A stretch of 32,199 nt of DNA from Planctomycetota bacterium (GCA_016190155.1 JACPRB010000285.1:1-32199); one strand, 5' to 3'; positions 23,968 to 32,124 are shown, numbered from the stretch's first letter. Translations and numbers: made by a program. Notes: generated by a model from the sequence alone, not told the origin.

Positions 23968-24084
23968 GTGCCCCGCGCAAAGAGAAGGGCGTGGATGGCG
24001 GTCGTCGATCGTATCGCCGTGGCGGTGGCCAGGGTGGCGGAGTTGCTGATCCTGGTCATGAACGCCTACTTCCGCGTCCGGTAG
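23968..24084 (+). CDS. Possible 38-aa small protein with very strong ribosome-binding site
   Basis: This ORF is too short for the track. It starts with GTG at 23968, preceded by GAGGAGGTG with a 4-nt gap, among the best Shine-Dalgarno sequences in the window. The product begins MPRAKRRAWMAVVDRIAVAV and ends NAYFRVR before a TAG. A basic N-terminus followed by VVDRIAVAVARVAELLILVM suggests an amphipathic or weakly membrane-associated helix. No family is recognised and the function is unknown. A TTGAAA at 23840-23845 could be a -35 box, but the matching -10 (CAAATT) is poor. It could be a real small protein or a chance ORF. Confidence 0.4.
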   Translation: MPRAKRRAWMAVVDRIAVAVARVAELLILVMNAYFRVR

Positions 24085-24126
24085 GCAGGTCGGCCTGGGG
24101 GCACACGCTCCCGGGTCCACCCACAC

Positions 24127-24220
24127 GAAAAATCCAAAATCCCAAGCCCCAAGAGATCCTGCCTTTCCTCGGCTCGGGCAGCGCCGTCGGGATTGGGGAC
24201 TGGTTCGACGGGCTCACCAC
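24127..24220. repeat. Two short dispersed-repeat-like motifs upstream of the kinase
   Basis: AAAAATCCAAAATCCCAAG (from 24128) is an AATCC-type tandem motif, and GGTTCGACGGGCTCACCAC (24202-24220) resembles the GTTCGAC-x-GGCTCACCAC type sequence scattered between genes of many uncultured bacteria. Both are recognised from memory of similar intergenic sequences only. Confidence 0.35.
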
Positions 24221-24246
24221 AAGTTCGGAGTCGGGGTTTCACCTGT

Positions 24247-25980
24247 ATGCCTCTCTTGCCGCGCCGTCTGGGTCGCTATGAACTGGTCGAGGAGATCGCC
24301 CGCGGCGCCCACGGGATCGTCTACCGCGCCCGGGACCTCGAGCTGGGGCGAATCGTGGCGCTCAAGCTGTTGCGAGCCGAAGAAACCACGGCCACCTCGG
24401 TGGAGCGCTTCCATCGCGAAGCCCGCATCGCCGCGAGGCTCCGCCACTCTCACATCATCGACGTGTTCGAGGCGGGAGAGGAGGACGGACAACCGTTCTT
24501 CACGATGCCGTTGATCGCGGGGCCGTCGCTGGCCCGCGTGCTGCAGGGCGCCCCTCTCGACCCGAAAACGACGGCTCGACTGATCGAACGTGTGGCGCGC
24601 GCCGTCCATTTCGCCCATCAGCGAGGGGTCGTGCATCGGGATCTCAAGCCGACCAACGTGCTGATTCGCGACGACGGTACGCCGGTCGTAACCGACTTCG
24701 GAATCGCCAGGGACGAAGAGGCCCCCCGCTCCCTCACCGAAACCGGCGAACTGCTGGGAACGCCGGCCTACATGGCTCCGGAGCAGATCACGGGCGGCGC
24801 TCGCAAGGCCGACGCGCGTGCCGACATCTATGCGCTGGGCGCGATTCTCTATGAGCTCTTAGCGCGACGGCCGCCCTTCCAGGCTACGACGTTCCTGGAA
24901 CTCTCGGCTCAGGTCCTCAACAACGCGGCGGAGCCGCCGTCACGACACGATCCGGCAGTCCATCCGGACCTCGAACGCATCTGCTTGCGGTGCCTGCGCA
25001 AGGATCCCGACGAACGCTATCCCACCGCGAACGATCTTGCGGAGGATCTGGCGCGCGTCGCCGCCGGAGAGGAAGTGACTGTGCGACGCGAAACCACGAG
25101 CGCTCGTCTGAGGCGGGCGATGAAACGCCATCGACTCGTCGCGGTGTCGGCCCTGGCCGGCTTGGTGGGTGCGGCGGTGGCGTTGACGGCCGGCGCGTTC
25201 GTTCGCGGTCCTTCCACGGCCGACTCCGGGGCGCGGGCATTCGTCATGACGGACCCGGAGGGGGCTTCCCTATACCGGGAGGGGCGTTTCGAGGGGACGA
25301 CTCCCCGGGCCACGGAACCGCATCCGCACGTGCAGTTGAGGCGAGTGGGATTCCTGGAGGTCGCGATTGCGGTTCGACCGGGCGAGAATCGTTTTCACCT
25401 GGTGCGTCCCGGCGAGGTCCCCGAAGGGATGGTCTATGAGGCGCAGCGCGGGCTCTTCGTCGACGCCGCGGAAGTGACGGTGGGGCAGTACGCCCGCTTC
25501 GTTGAAGCGACCGGCCATCGATCGCCCCCCGCGTGGAAACGGGCGGCGGCACCGAAGGGTGATGAGGCGCTTCCGGTGGTCGGGGTGAGCTGGCGGGATG
25601 CCCGGGCGTACGCCGATTGGTCGGGCAAGCGTTTGCCGACCGTCGAGGAATGGCGGTCGGCCGCACGCGGGGCCGCCGGGCCGATGAACGGCGCCTCGGA
25701 GTCCGGGCCGCGGGAAGCCGGCGCGTTTCCGGGGGATTGCTCGCTCTTCGGTTGTCGGGACGTGCTGGGCAACGTTCAGGAGTGGACCGCCACGGAAGGC
25801 ACGGCCGGGCCGGACTATCGCATCGCGTGCGGCGGCAGCTGGGAACGCGCGCCGCGGGAGTGCACCACCGACCGGGCGGAGGAGCGACACGTCGACCACC
25901 GCAGCCGGGATCTGGGATTCCGCTGCGTCATGGATCCGCCGTGGCGTCCCTACCCGAAGAAGACCTCCGCGTCGGAGTAG
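24247..25980 (+). CDS. Serine/threonine kinase fused to a formylglycine-generating-enzyme-like (FGE-sulfatase) domain
   Basis: The ATG at 24247 (MPLLPRRLGRYELVEEIARG) is chosen over the tracked 24193 because upstream codons read through a repeat; the product is 577 aa. Kinase domain about 10-275: Lys40 in VALK, HRDLKPTN (130-137), DFG (150-152), GTPAYMAPEQ. A membrane helix (about 297-319) follows, then a PEGA-like beta domain (about 328-390), then an FGE-sulfatase/SUMF1 domain (399-562) with EVTVGQYARFVEATG, GVSWRDARAYADWSGKRLP, DVLGNVQEW, CGGSW and DLGFRC. This Pkn1-like layout, with an intracellular kinase and an extracytoplasmic FGE-like fold, is known in planctomycetes and chlamydiae. 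The external domain is probably a binding module rather than a sulfatase activator. The gene overlaps the convergent phosphofructokinase by 31 bp. Confidence 0.9.
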   Translation: MPLLPRRLGRYELVEEIARGAHGIVYRARDLELGRIVALKLLRAEETTATSVERFHREARIAARLRHSHIIDVFEAGEEDGQPFFTMPLIAGPSLARVLQGAPLDPKTTARLIERVARAVHFAHQRGVVHRDLKPTNVLIRDDGTPVVTDFGIARDEEAPRSLTETGELLGTPAYMAPEQITGGARKADARADIYALGAILYELLARRPPFQATTFLELSAQVLNNAAEPPSRHDPAVHPDLERICLRCLRKDPDERYPTANDLAEDLARVAAGEEVTVRRETTSARLRRAMKRHRLVAVSALAGLVGAAVALTAGAFVRGPSTADSGARAFVMTDPEGASLYREGRFEGTTPRATEPHPHVQLRRVGFLEVAIAVRPGENRFHLVRPGEVPEGMVYEAQRGLFVDAAEVTVGQYARFVEATGHRSPPAWKRAAAPKGDEALPVVGVSWRDARAYADWSGKRLPTVEEWRSAARGAAGPMNGASESGPREAGAFPGDCSLFGCRDVLGNVQEWTATEGTAGPDYRIACGGSWERAPRECTTDRAEERHVDHRSRDLGFRCVMDPPWRPYPKKTSASE

Positions 25981-26975
25981 AGGGCCATGTCGAGGGTGCG
26001 CTTGCCGACCTCGGGATCGGGGAGCGGCACGTCGATGATCTCCGAGCCCCGCAGCGCGACCATGCGCCCGAATTTCTTTTCCTTCGCCAGGTCGAAGGCC
26101 CGCAGGCCGTAGCGTGTCGCCAGGACGCGGTCGTACGCCGTGGGCGATCCTCCCCGCTGGATGTGCCCCAGGATCGTGACCCGGGTCTCCACGCCGAGCT
26201 TGTGCTCCAGCTCCCGCGCGAGCAGGGTGCCGACCCCGCCCAGACGCACGTGGCCGAACTCGTCCACGCCGGCTTCCTGCGTGACGGGCTTTCCTCCCTT
26301 GGGGAAAGCGCCTTCGGCCACGACCACGATCGAGAACCCCTTGCCCCGCTCGTGCCGCCGCTTGAGAACGGCGACGACCTCATCGATCTCGTACGGTCTC
26401 TCGGGCACGCAGATGTAATCCGCGCCGCCGGCCAGGCCGGCGATCGTCGCGATCCACCCGCTCTCCCGCCCCATGACCTCGACGACCATGATGCGGTGGT
26501 GCGACTCCGCGGTGGAGTGCAACCGGTCGATCGCCTCCATCGCGATATTGGCCGCGGTGTCGAAACCGAAGGTCTGATCCGTCCCGGGCAAGTCGTTGTC
26601 GATCGTCTTGGGGCAGCCGACGACGGGCAGGCCCTCATCCGCGAAGCGCTTGGCAACGCCGAGGGTGTCCTCCCCGCCGATCGCGATCAACGCCTCCAGG
26701 GCATAGCGTTTGAAGTTCACGAGACACTTCTGAAGCGATTCCTGGTTCTTGAACGGATTCGTCCTGGAAGTGCCCAGGATCGTTCCTCCGCGCGGCAGAA
26801 TGCCGGTCACCGAAAAGTCGGTGAGGGGCTCGACCAGGCCATTGATGAGCCCGGCCCAGCCGTTCTTGATGCCCAACACCGAGTCTCCCTGTTTCTCCGC
26901 CTTCTTGACGACGGCCCGGATGACGGCATTGAGTCCGGGGCAGTCGCCTCCTCCCGTCAGTACGCCGATCTTCAT
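25950..26975 (-). CDS. 6-phosphofructokinase, probably pyrophosphate-dependent
   Basis: 341 aa, the usual length for a group A PFK. It begins MKIGVLTGGGDCPGLNAVIR (nucleotide/PPi loop) and contains PKTIDNDLPGTDQTFGFDTA (catalytic TIDND at 124-128), MGRESGWIA and GHIQRGGSPTAYDR (fructose-6-phosphate binding). The two positions that separate phosphoryl donors are GGEDT (Asp103, where ATP enzymes have Gly) and PKTIDND (Lys123, where ATP enzymes usually have Gly). Asp plus Lys is the PPi-PFK combination. The enzyme converts fructose-6-phosphate to fructose-1,6-bisphosphate, reversibly with PPi. GGAGAT precedes the ATG and a good promoter lies upstream. No other glycolytic gene is adjacent. Confidence 0.93.
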   Translation of the reverse strand: MKIGVLTGGGDCPGLNAVIRAVVKKAEKQGDSVLGIKNGWAGLINGLVEPLTDFSVTGILPRGGTILGTSRTNPFKNQESLQKCLVNFKRYALEALIAIGGEDTLGVAKRFADEGLPVVGCPKTIDNDLPGTDQTFGFDTAANIAMEAIDRLHSTAESHHRIMVVEVMGRESGWIATIAGLAGGADYICVPERPYEIDEVVAVLKRRHERGKGFSIVVVAEGAFPKGGKPVTQEAGVDEFGHVRLGGVGTLLARELEHKLGVETRVTILGHIQRGGSPTAYDRVLATRYGLRAFDLAKEKKFGRMVALRGSEIIDVPLPDPEVGKRTLDMALYSDAEVFFG

Positions 26976-27005
26976 GCCAGAAATCTCCCTGCTGCGTGAG
27001 GGGGG

Positions 27006-27034
27006 ATTGTAAGGCCAGGGGAAATTCGATTCAA
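27006..27034 (-). promoter_or_regulatory. Sigma-70 type promoter of the phosphofructokinase gene
   Basis: On the minus strand, TTGAAT (27034-27029), a 17-nt spacer and TACAAT (27011-27006) form a near-consensus promoter. Initiation near 26999 leaves a leader of about 24 nt carrying the Shine-Dalgarno sequence GGAGAT. Confidence 0.65.
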
Positions 27035-27199
27035 CAAGCCTGTTTCATTCCACGGCGGATTCGCCGGCGGGCGCGGCGACTCTTCGATCGCCGGCCTTCA
27101 GGCCCTCGGCCTTCCAGGACGATTATTCCAGGGATGCCGCTGATTCCCTGCTGGGGTATCATGAAGGGATCCCGCAGCTAGGATAGAGAAGGAGTACGC

Positions 27200-30100
27200 T
27201 TGTCCCGCGTTACCGAGACGTATGCCAGCCTCTCTCAAGAAGATGACCTGACGGGGCTGCGCAATCGCCGGTTCCTGGTCCAAGACCTCTCCGAGAGGCT
27301 CCAGTCCCAGGAGCTCTTCTCCCTCCTTCTCCTCGATTTCGATCGCTTCCAGGACGTCAACGAACAATGGGGCAACATCGCCGGCGATCGGGTCCTCAGA
27401 CAATTCGCGGAGCGCCTTCGTGAAATCGGGCGCGAGACCGATCTGCTGGTGCGGTACAGCGGGGACTCCTTCTGCATGCTCCTGCCGCGGGCGAGCGCGG
27501 AGTCGGCGACGTCCCTCGCCAAACAGGTCCAGCACGGCTTGTCGGAGCGGCCCATCGACACGGGCACGCAGAAGGGGTCGATCGCGCTGACCCTGTCCGC
27601 GGCGATCGCGGCGCACCCGCAGGACGGCAACACCGTGGAAGCGTTGCTGGAGGCCCTCGAAACGGCGATGTACGCGGCCAAGAAGAAAGGGCCCGCCGGC
27701 ATCCTCACGGCGGCTCAGACGGACCCCGCGCTCAAGGTCGAGCGCCGCACCCTCTCCGTCATCCCCACCCCCGACTTCATCGGACGCAAGTCGGAAATGA
27801 CGGCGGCCGATCGATTCGCCTCCGGGGTTCGAGACGGCAAGGCCGGCGTGCTCCTCCTCTACGGGGACGCCGGTCTGGGCAAGACGCGCTTCATGCGGCA
27901 TCTCGCCAGCCGGTTCCGGGGAACAGGGCTCCTTTACTTCTATATGTCCTGCAACCCCCTCTGGCGCAGCCGGCCTGGGTATGGCCTGGTGTACCTGATC
28001 AATCGTTTCTTCGAGCACCATCCCGCCTCGCAGGATCGGCTGCGCACCGTGCTCAATCCGGTCCAGCGCCATGTCCTGCGCGAACTCGTTCCGGCGATCG
28101 CCTCGTGGCAGGCCGAGCCGGCGCCGTCGCTGACCCCCGCCAATCGAACCAGCCAAATCCTCGAGGCCTTGGAGATCTCCCTCATCGTGGTCACCCAGGA
28201 GGCGCCGCTGGTGGTGCTCCTGGACAACATGAAGGCCCTGGATCGGGGAACGGTGGACGTCCTCTCCGTCCTTTTGCGGGAGAACAAGGCCCGCATGGGC
28301 GTCATCGGGTCCATCACCGGCGAGCCGTTCCAACTCCATCCGACGGAAGACGCGCGGCTGATCGAGTTCATCGGCGAATTCCAGAAACGCGGTCGCTTGT
28401 GGGGGATCAGCCTGAGCCCGTTCACCGGGGACGACCTGCGGTCCCAGATCGAGGCGATCCTCCCCGGATCGATGCGCCCGCCCGGCTTCGACGACATCCT
28501 GGTCGAACGCTCGCGCGGAAACCCGCTCTACATAGAGGAAGCGTTGCGCGCCCTGATGCTCAACGGACGCATCCGGCGGGAATCCGTCTTCTGGCGGGTG
28601 CAGGTCGTCGAGCCTCACGAAGTGCCGGCGAATCTCGATGCGGCGTTGGCCGCCGTCCGGGAGCACGTCTCGCGAAACGCCCGGGAATTCCTGACCAACG
28701 CGGCCGCCGTCGGAACCCGCTTCGACGTGCGCGTCGTGCAGGACCTGACCGGCAAACGCGAAGGAGAGATCCTCGACGCGGTAGCCAAGGCCGTGGACGC
28801 GGGGGTGATCCATCCCGCCCCCGAGGGACGCCCCGATGAGTACGAATTCGCCAGCGACCGCGTCCGCGAGGCTCAGATCGAGGCCGTGCCTCCTCAGGAG
28901 CGCGAGAAGCTCGAGAGTCGGGTCACCGAAGTGGTTCGGGCACAGACGGCACCGCCGCCGGATCCTCCTCCGCCGCCACCCCCGCCCCCGCCTGAGCCGG
29001 CTCCATCCCCTTCTCCAGGCGGCGCTCCCGGGCCGGTGTCCGTGCATCGGGCGCGCGATCTGATGACGGCCTTTACCGAGTGGGTGCAGCGGGATCGGCT
29101 GTTCCCGCAATGGGCGAAGCTCTCGGTGGAATCGCTGTCGCGGGTCATGGAGGCTCTCCAGGCTCTGTTGGCTGAATCGCCCCTCGTGACCTTCGCCGTC
29201 GCCTCGCCCGGCCTGCGGCTCAACGACACTCCGCTGGACCCTCTGACGGGCGGCGAAGTCGTCTGGGATTTCGCGACCATGCTCTCCGAGCGCCTCATCC
29301 TGAGCGTGACCTTTGAGGCCGGGGTGCAGGCGAACGAGATGACGGTATTCGCGCGCCAGATGTGTGCTCCCATGGACATCGAGCGCGTGCCACAGGATTA
29401 CTGGGAGCAGGCCCTGCGACGGGAGGGAGCGACCCATATTCGCGTCCAGCAGAGCCGATTCGTGAGCTACCCCGAGGGAGAGACGGTGAATCTCCTGCGC
29501 GGGGATCTGGTCGGAGACCGGCCGCTCGGATCGGATGCGACGCTCGTTTGGCCCTTGTTGCGGGCGCTGCGGGGCGCCGCGATGAACCTGCGACTCTATC
29601 CGCCGGAGCATCCGCATGTGGTCCGCGCGCTGTCGGACGCGGTCGAAGGAGCCCAGGCCCTGCTCTCACGCGTACGCGTTGTGACGTTCAGCGTCCAGGA
29701 GGGGCGATTGAACGCCAACGGGCAGGCGTTGGGCGAGGGCGCGGATCGAGGTGAGTCGGCGCGATTTCTGGCCGACGAACTGGGAAAGAAGGGATTCCGC
29801 TCCTTGACCCTCAAGGACGGACTTACGGATCGCGAGGTCAGGTCGGTGGCCAGCATCCTCTCGCTGGCGACGGACGATCCCGCGTGGGCGACTCATGTGC
29901 AGATCGTCTTGGGAGGCACGGGAGTGCGCCGGTTCATCTTCGCCGCGGGCGGGGCGGCGGTCACCACGAGCGTGGCCCTTCCGACGCCTGCACCCGAGCC
30001 GGTGAAGCCCGATCCGCCCCAGGCGCATCGAGCCGTCGCCATTCCTCCGACCGCATCGAGTCCGCCTCCGGTGGTGCCCGTCAAGGTGGGTCAGCTTCAA

Positions 30101-31486
30101 ATCACGCGCAGCATACCGGGGCCGCCTCCACGGGTGGACCGTACTCCCACGACGCGCAACATCCCGGTTCCACCGGCGTCTCCGGCCGTTCCCGAGGCAA
30201 AATTCGGGGAGGTTCAGTTCCAGGAGATCCCAGAAACCGGCGAACCCGTCCGGCTGGACGTGCGAGCCCGGACGCTGCTGAAGCTCACCGACGAGCAATT
30301 CGTGTCGAAGGAAACGCAGGCCGAGTATGTGAATCTCCTGCAGGCCCTCAACCAAGGCTGGACGCAAGACCTGGTGTTGCAGTTGACGGAGCGGCTCGGG
30401 GCGTTGATCGGCAGCGAGCACGCCGTCCTTCGGGAGCGATCCCTGACCGTGGCGCGGACGGCGCTGCGCGACTTGAAGCGCGAGCCGCTGGAGGCGTTCC
30501 TCTCTCGGTTGAGCGGTATCCTGCGGGCACGGATCATGGCGGAGCTCGACCCGATCGTCCAGCAGGCGTTGGCGGAGACCCTGAGGGCGTGGATGTCCGC
30601 GGCCTTCGGGGTGAATCGCGTGAATCTGGCGGCCGAGATGGCTCGCGACACGCTGCGTCCGGCCATGGATTCGCCGAAGCTGTCGCGGGAATTCCGCATG
30701 GCGTTGAGCTCCAAGATGCGGGCGCTGTCGATCGATCTCATGCCTCCGCTGTTGCAGCTGCTGGTCAACGGATCGGCTTCCATGCGGGAAGGGGTGGTGA
30801 TGATCCTGGGCATCCTGGGACCCGCCGTGAACGCGCACCTGGTCAAGCTCGTGACGACATCTGATAATCCGGAAGTGCGTCGGGCCGCCGCCCGCGGTCT
30901 GGGCGTCGTGGGCGGAACGGCGCAGGGGGAGCTCTCGCGACTGGTGACCAAGGACGGCGATCCGGAGACGCTGCGCCGGGTGTTGGGCGTCTTGGAGCTG
31001 TCGGGGACCATCAACGTCGTCAGCACGGTCATGGCGGCCATCGAGCATCCGTCGGAGACGGTGCGGGACGCGGCCTTCGCCGTCCTGGAACGGATCGACA
31101 TGTCCATCGCCGGCCCGGCGTTGAAACGTCTCATGGCGGCGCCGGAAGGGTGGATGGTCGCGCGCGGCATCCAGGTCTGCATGCACCGGCAGATGGCGGG
31201 GGTGGCGCCCGAGATCGTGCGAATGGGGACCGCCACGCAGGACGAGATGATCGCCCGCGCCTGCTGCGAGTTCTTCCAGGCGGTGCCCGTGTCGGGGGCC
31301 GTCGCGGTGTTGAAGCGGGTCTTCGATATGAGGCCGCGGCTCTTGAAGCGAGGGTGGAGCGAGGACACGCGGGCGGCGGCGGTCAGGGCGGCGGTGCGGC
31401 TCATCGGCGCGCCGGGCGCGCAGGACATCGTCACGGCCGCCAAGAGCGACGAGAGCCCGGTCATTCGCCGGGCGGCGGGGGCGTAG
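27200..31486 (+). CDS. Multidomain signalling protein: degenerate GGDEF, AAA ATPase, HEAT-like repeats
   Basis: 1428 aa from a TTG start supported by GAAGGAG about 5 nt upstream. Residues 14-165 form a GGDEF fold (DDLTGLRNRRF, LLLDFDRFQDVNE) whose signature is SGDSF (87-91), missing the usual Gly and Glu, while RETD (78-81) fits the RxxD inhibitory-site position. Residues 192-560 are an AAA_16-like ATPase (IGRKSEM, Walker A GDAGLGKT 222-229, Walker B-like LVVLLDN). A polyproline linker (about 585-615) leads to two related helical/beta modules (around 620-740 and 770-910; the second with LRLYPPEHPHVVRAL). A Pro-rich segment with ITRSIP and TTRNIP follows, then a long HEAT-like helical repeat region to the end (VRRAAARGLGVVGG). 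There is no signal peptide. It is probably a cytoplasmic c-di-GMP-responsive or scaffold protein; the function is inferred. Confidence 0.82.
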   Translation: MSRVTETYASLSQEDDLTGLRNRRFLVQDLSERLQSQELFSLLLLDFDRFQDVNEQWGNIAGDRVLRQFAERLREIGRETDLLVRYSGDSFCMLLPRASAESATSLAKQVQHGLSERPIDTGTQKGSIALTLSAAIAAHPQDGNTVEALLEALETAMYAAKKKGPAGILTAAQTDPALKVERRTLSVIPTPDFIGRKSEMTAADRFASGVRDGKAGVLLLYGDAGLGKTRFMRHLASRFRGTGLLYFYMSCNPLWRSRPGYGLVYLINRFFEHHPASQDRLRTVLNPVQRHVLRELVPAIASWQAEPAPSLTPANRTSQILEALEISLIVVTQEAPLVVLLDNMKALDRGTVDVLSVLLRENKARMGVIGSITGEPFQLHPTEDARLIEFIGEFQKRGRLWGISLSPFTGDDLRSQIEAILPGSMRPPGFDDILVERSRGNPLYIEEALRALMLNGRIRRESVFWRVQVVEPHEVPANLDAALAAVREHVSRNAREFLTNAAAVGTRFDVRVVQDLTGKREGEILDAVAKAVDAGVIHPAPEGRPDEYEFASDRVREAQIEAVPPQEREKLESRVTEVVRAQTAPPPDPPPPPPPPPPEPAPSPSPGGAPGPVSVHRARDLMTAFTEWVQRDRLFPQWAKLSVESLSRVMEALQALLAESPLVTFAVASPGLRLNDTPLDPLTGGEVVWDFATMLSERLILSVTFEAGVQANEMTVFARQMCAPMDIERVPQDYWEQALRREGATHIRVQQSRFVSYPEGETVNLLRGDLVGDRPLGSDATLVWPLLRALRGAAMNLRLYPPEHPHVVRALSDAVEGAQALLSRVRVVTFSVQEGRLNANGQALGEGADRGESARFLADELGKKGFRSLTLKDGLTDREVRSVASILSLATDDPAWATHVQIVLGGTGVRRFIFAAGGAAVTTSVALPTPAPEPVKPDPPQAHRAVAIPPTASSPPPVVPVKVGQLQITRSIPGPPPRVDRTPTTRNIPVPPASPAVPEAKFGEVQFQEIPETGEPVRLDVRARTLLKLTDEQFVSKETQAEYVNLLQALNQGWTQDLVLQLTERLGALIGSEHAVLRERSLTVARTALRDLKREPLEAFLSRLSGILRARIMAELDPIVQQALAETLRAWMSAAFGVNRVNLAAEMARDTLRPAMDSPKLSREFRMALSSKMRALSIDLMPPLLQLLVNGSASMREGVVMILGILGPAVNAHLVKLVTTSDNPEVRRAAARGLGVVGGTAQGELSRLVTKDGDPETLRRVLGVLELSGTINVVSTVMAAIEHPSETVRDAAFAVLERIDMSIAGPALKRLMAAPEGWMVARGIQVCMHRQMAGVAPEIVRMGTATQDEMIARACCEFFQAVPVSGAVAVLKRVFDMRPRLLKRGWSEDTRAAAVRAAVRLIGAPGAQDIVTAAKSDESPVIRRAAGA

Positions 31487-31528
31487 AGCCAGCTCCTTCG
31501 GGCGAGAATGAGCCCTTTTCTCTGGAGA

Positions 31529-31548
31529 TTGTGCGTAGCTGCGCACAA
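31529..31548. terminator. TTGTGCG / CGCACAA inverted repeat after the long signalling gene
   Basis: Perfect 7-bp arms (31529-31535 and 31542-31548) around TAGCTG lie 43 bp after the stop codon. No T-run follows, so it could be a weak terminator or a dyad operator. Confidence 0.35.
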
Positions 31549-31594
31549 AGGCCATTGAACGATCCTGCGCCGGCTTCGAGCTTCTGGCGTAGGT

Positions 31595-31620
31595 AATCAG
31601 ATTCGGGGACCGATCTGATT
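31595..31620. terminator. AATCAGAT...ATCTGATT hairpin upstream of the terminal sigma gene
   Basis: AATCAGATTCGG and CCGATCTGATT pair across a GGA loop with a single bulged T, forming a stable stem that ends in GATTTCTTGC. It may terminate transcription from the 1428-aa gene or act as a regulatory dyad for the sigma factor gene starting at 31708. Confidence 0.4.
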
Positions 31621-31707
31621 TCTTGCAAGAATCTTCGCGACTCGGTGAAGGATTTGGTGGACTTCGGCCTCCTTATATGAGGTTGTGCTTGTTTGCGAGA
31701 AAGCCTC

Positions 31708-32124
31708 ATGAGCCCAGGGTCGAAAGGCAACGAAGCGGTTCAAGAGCTGTTCGGGAGACATGCAGACGGGCTGTACCGTTTTGCCTATGAATTCCTGGGC
31801 ACAGAACAGGAAGCCGAAGACGTGCTTCAAGAGTCGTTTCTGGTCGCCCTGCGACACGGGTCGGTCATGGACACGCTGAACAACCCCCGGGCCTGGCTAT
31901 TCACCGTCGCGCTTAACCTATGTCGCCAGAGATACAAGAAGAATTTTCAAGATCGCATCGCCAAAAAGAACCTTGGCACACGGGCAGCGGCTTCGGGTTG
32001 CCCAGGAGAACGAATGGCCCTGCACGAAGCAATCCAAATGCTTCCGCCCGATCACCGTGTCCTTCGTTCCGCAGTTCAGCCTATCGATTATCGTGCGGCG
32101 CCGCTCGCTCGGATCGGTCCCTGA
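31708..32124 (+). CDS. ECF-type sigma factor with frameshifted region 4 (probable pseudogene or sequence error)
   Basis: The ATG at 31708 (MSPGSKGNEAVQELFGRHAD) starts a clear ECF region 2: GLYRFAYEFLGTEQEAEDVLQESFLVAL, then NNPRAWLFTVALNLCRQRYKK. The frame reaches the start of region 4 (HEAIQMLPPDHR) but then continues as VLRSAVQP and stops at 32124. The missing pieces appear in order in other frames: VSFVPQFSL, then DYRAAPLARIG in the original frame, then SLMAERVARSQTRRSLRRRR in the third frame, ending at 32180. At least two small indels therefore split the helix-turn-helix. The gene is either decaying or misassembled near the window end. Base composition is less GC-rich than upstream. A GAGAAAG purine run precedes the start. 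Confidence 0.7.
   Translation: MSPGSKGNEAVQELFGRHADGLYRFAYEFLGTEQEAEDVLQESFLVALRHGSVMDTLNNPRAWLFTVALNLCRQRYKKNFQDRIAKKNLGTRAAASGCPGERMALHEAIQMLPPDHRVLRSAVQPIDYRAAPLARIGP

Larger units (their letters stand above)
23421..24246. other. Repeat-rich 826-bp intergenic region
   Basis: This is the only stretch over 300 bp without a tracked gene that I accept. It contains a GTGCC-cgaattct-GGCAC near-palindrome (23536-23553), an 18-bp direct repeat, CAGAG-type repeats with a hairpin, a 38-codon ORF with a strong ribosome-binding site, and two short dispersed-repeat-like motifs just before the kinase gene. The tracked ORFs crossing it (23514, 23536, 23874, and the 5' part of 22722-24059) follow the repeats and are not convincing. 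Confidence 0.6.

Noticed and set aside
23421-24059. N-terminal extension of the 445-aa ORF (22722-24059)
   Set aside because: It reads through the CAGAG repeats, has no ribosome-binding site at its start, and ENAEGAERRFLPF-type peptides are what this repeat yields when translated.
24202-24230. tRNA T-loop or attachment site suggested by GGTTCGAC
   Set aside because: No cloverleaf can be built around it and no integrase is present; it fits a dispersed intergenic repeat better.
23874-24281. 135-aa plus-strand ORF in the gap
   Set aside because: It crosses the dispersed repeats and the kinase start, and its composition is random-looking; the 38-codon ORF in another frame has the better ribosome-binding site.
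25617-26999. 460-aa plus-strand ORF opposite phosphofructokinase
   Set aside because: Antisense to a confidently identified enzyme and without recognisable domains.
28950-29020. Simple-sequence expansion in the CCGCC-rich tract of the long gene
   Set aside because: It encodes an in-frame polyproline linker and is normal for GC-rich multidomain proteins.
27098-29617. 839-aa minus-strand ORF opposite the long signalling gene
   Set aside because: It is rich in Arg, His, Gln and Pro without any domain, as expected for the antisense frame of a GC-rich gene; the plus strand has recognisable GGDEF and ATPase motifs.
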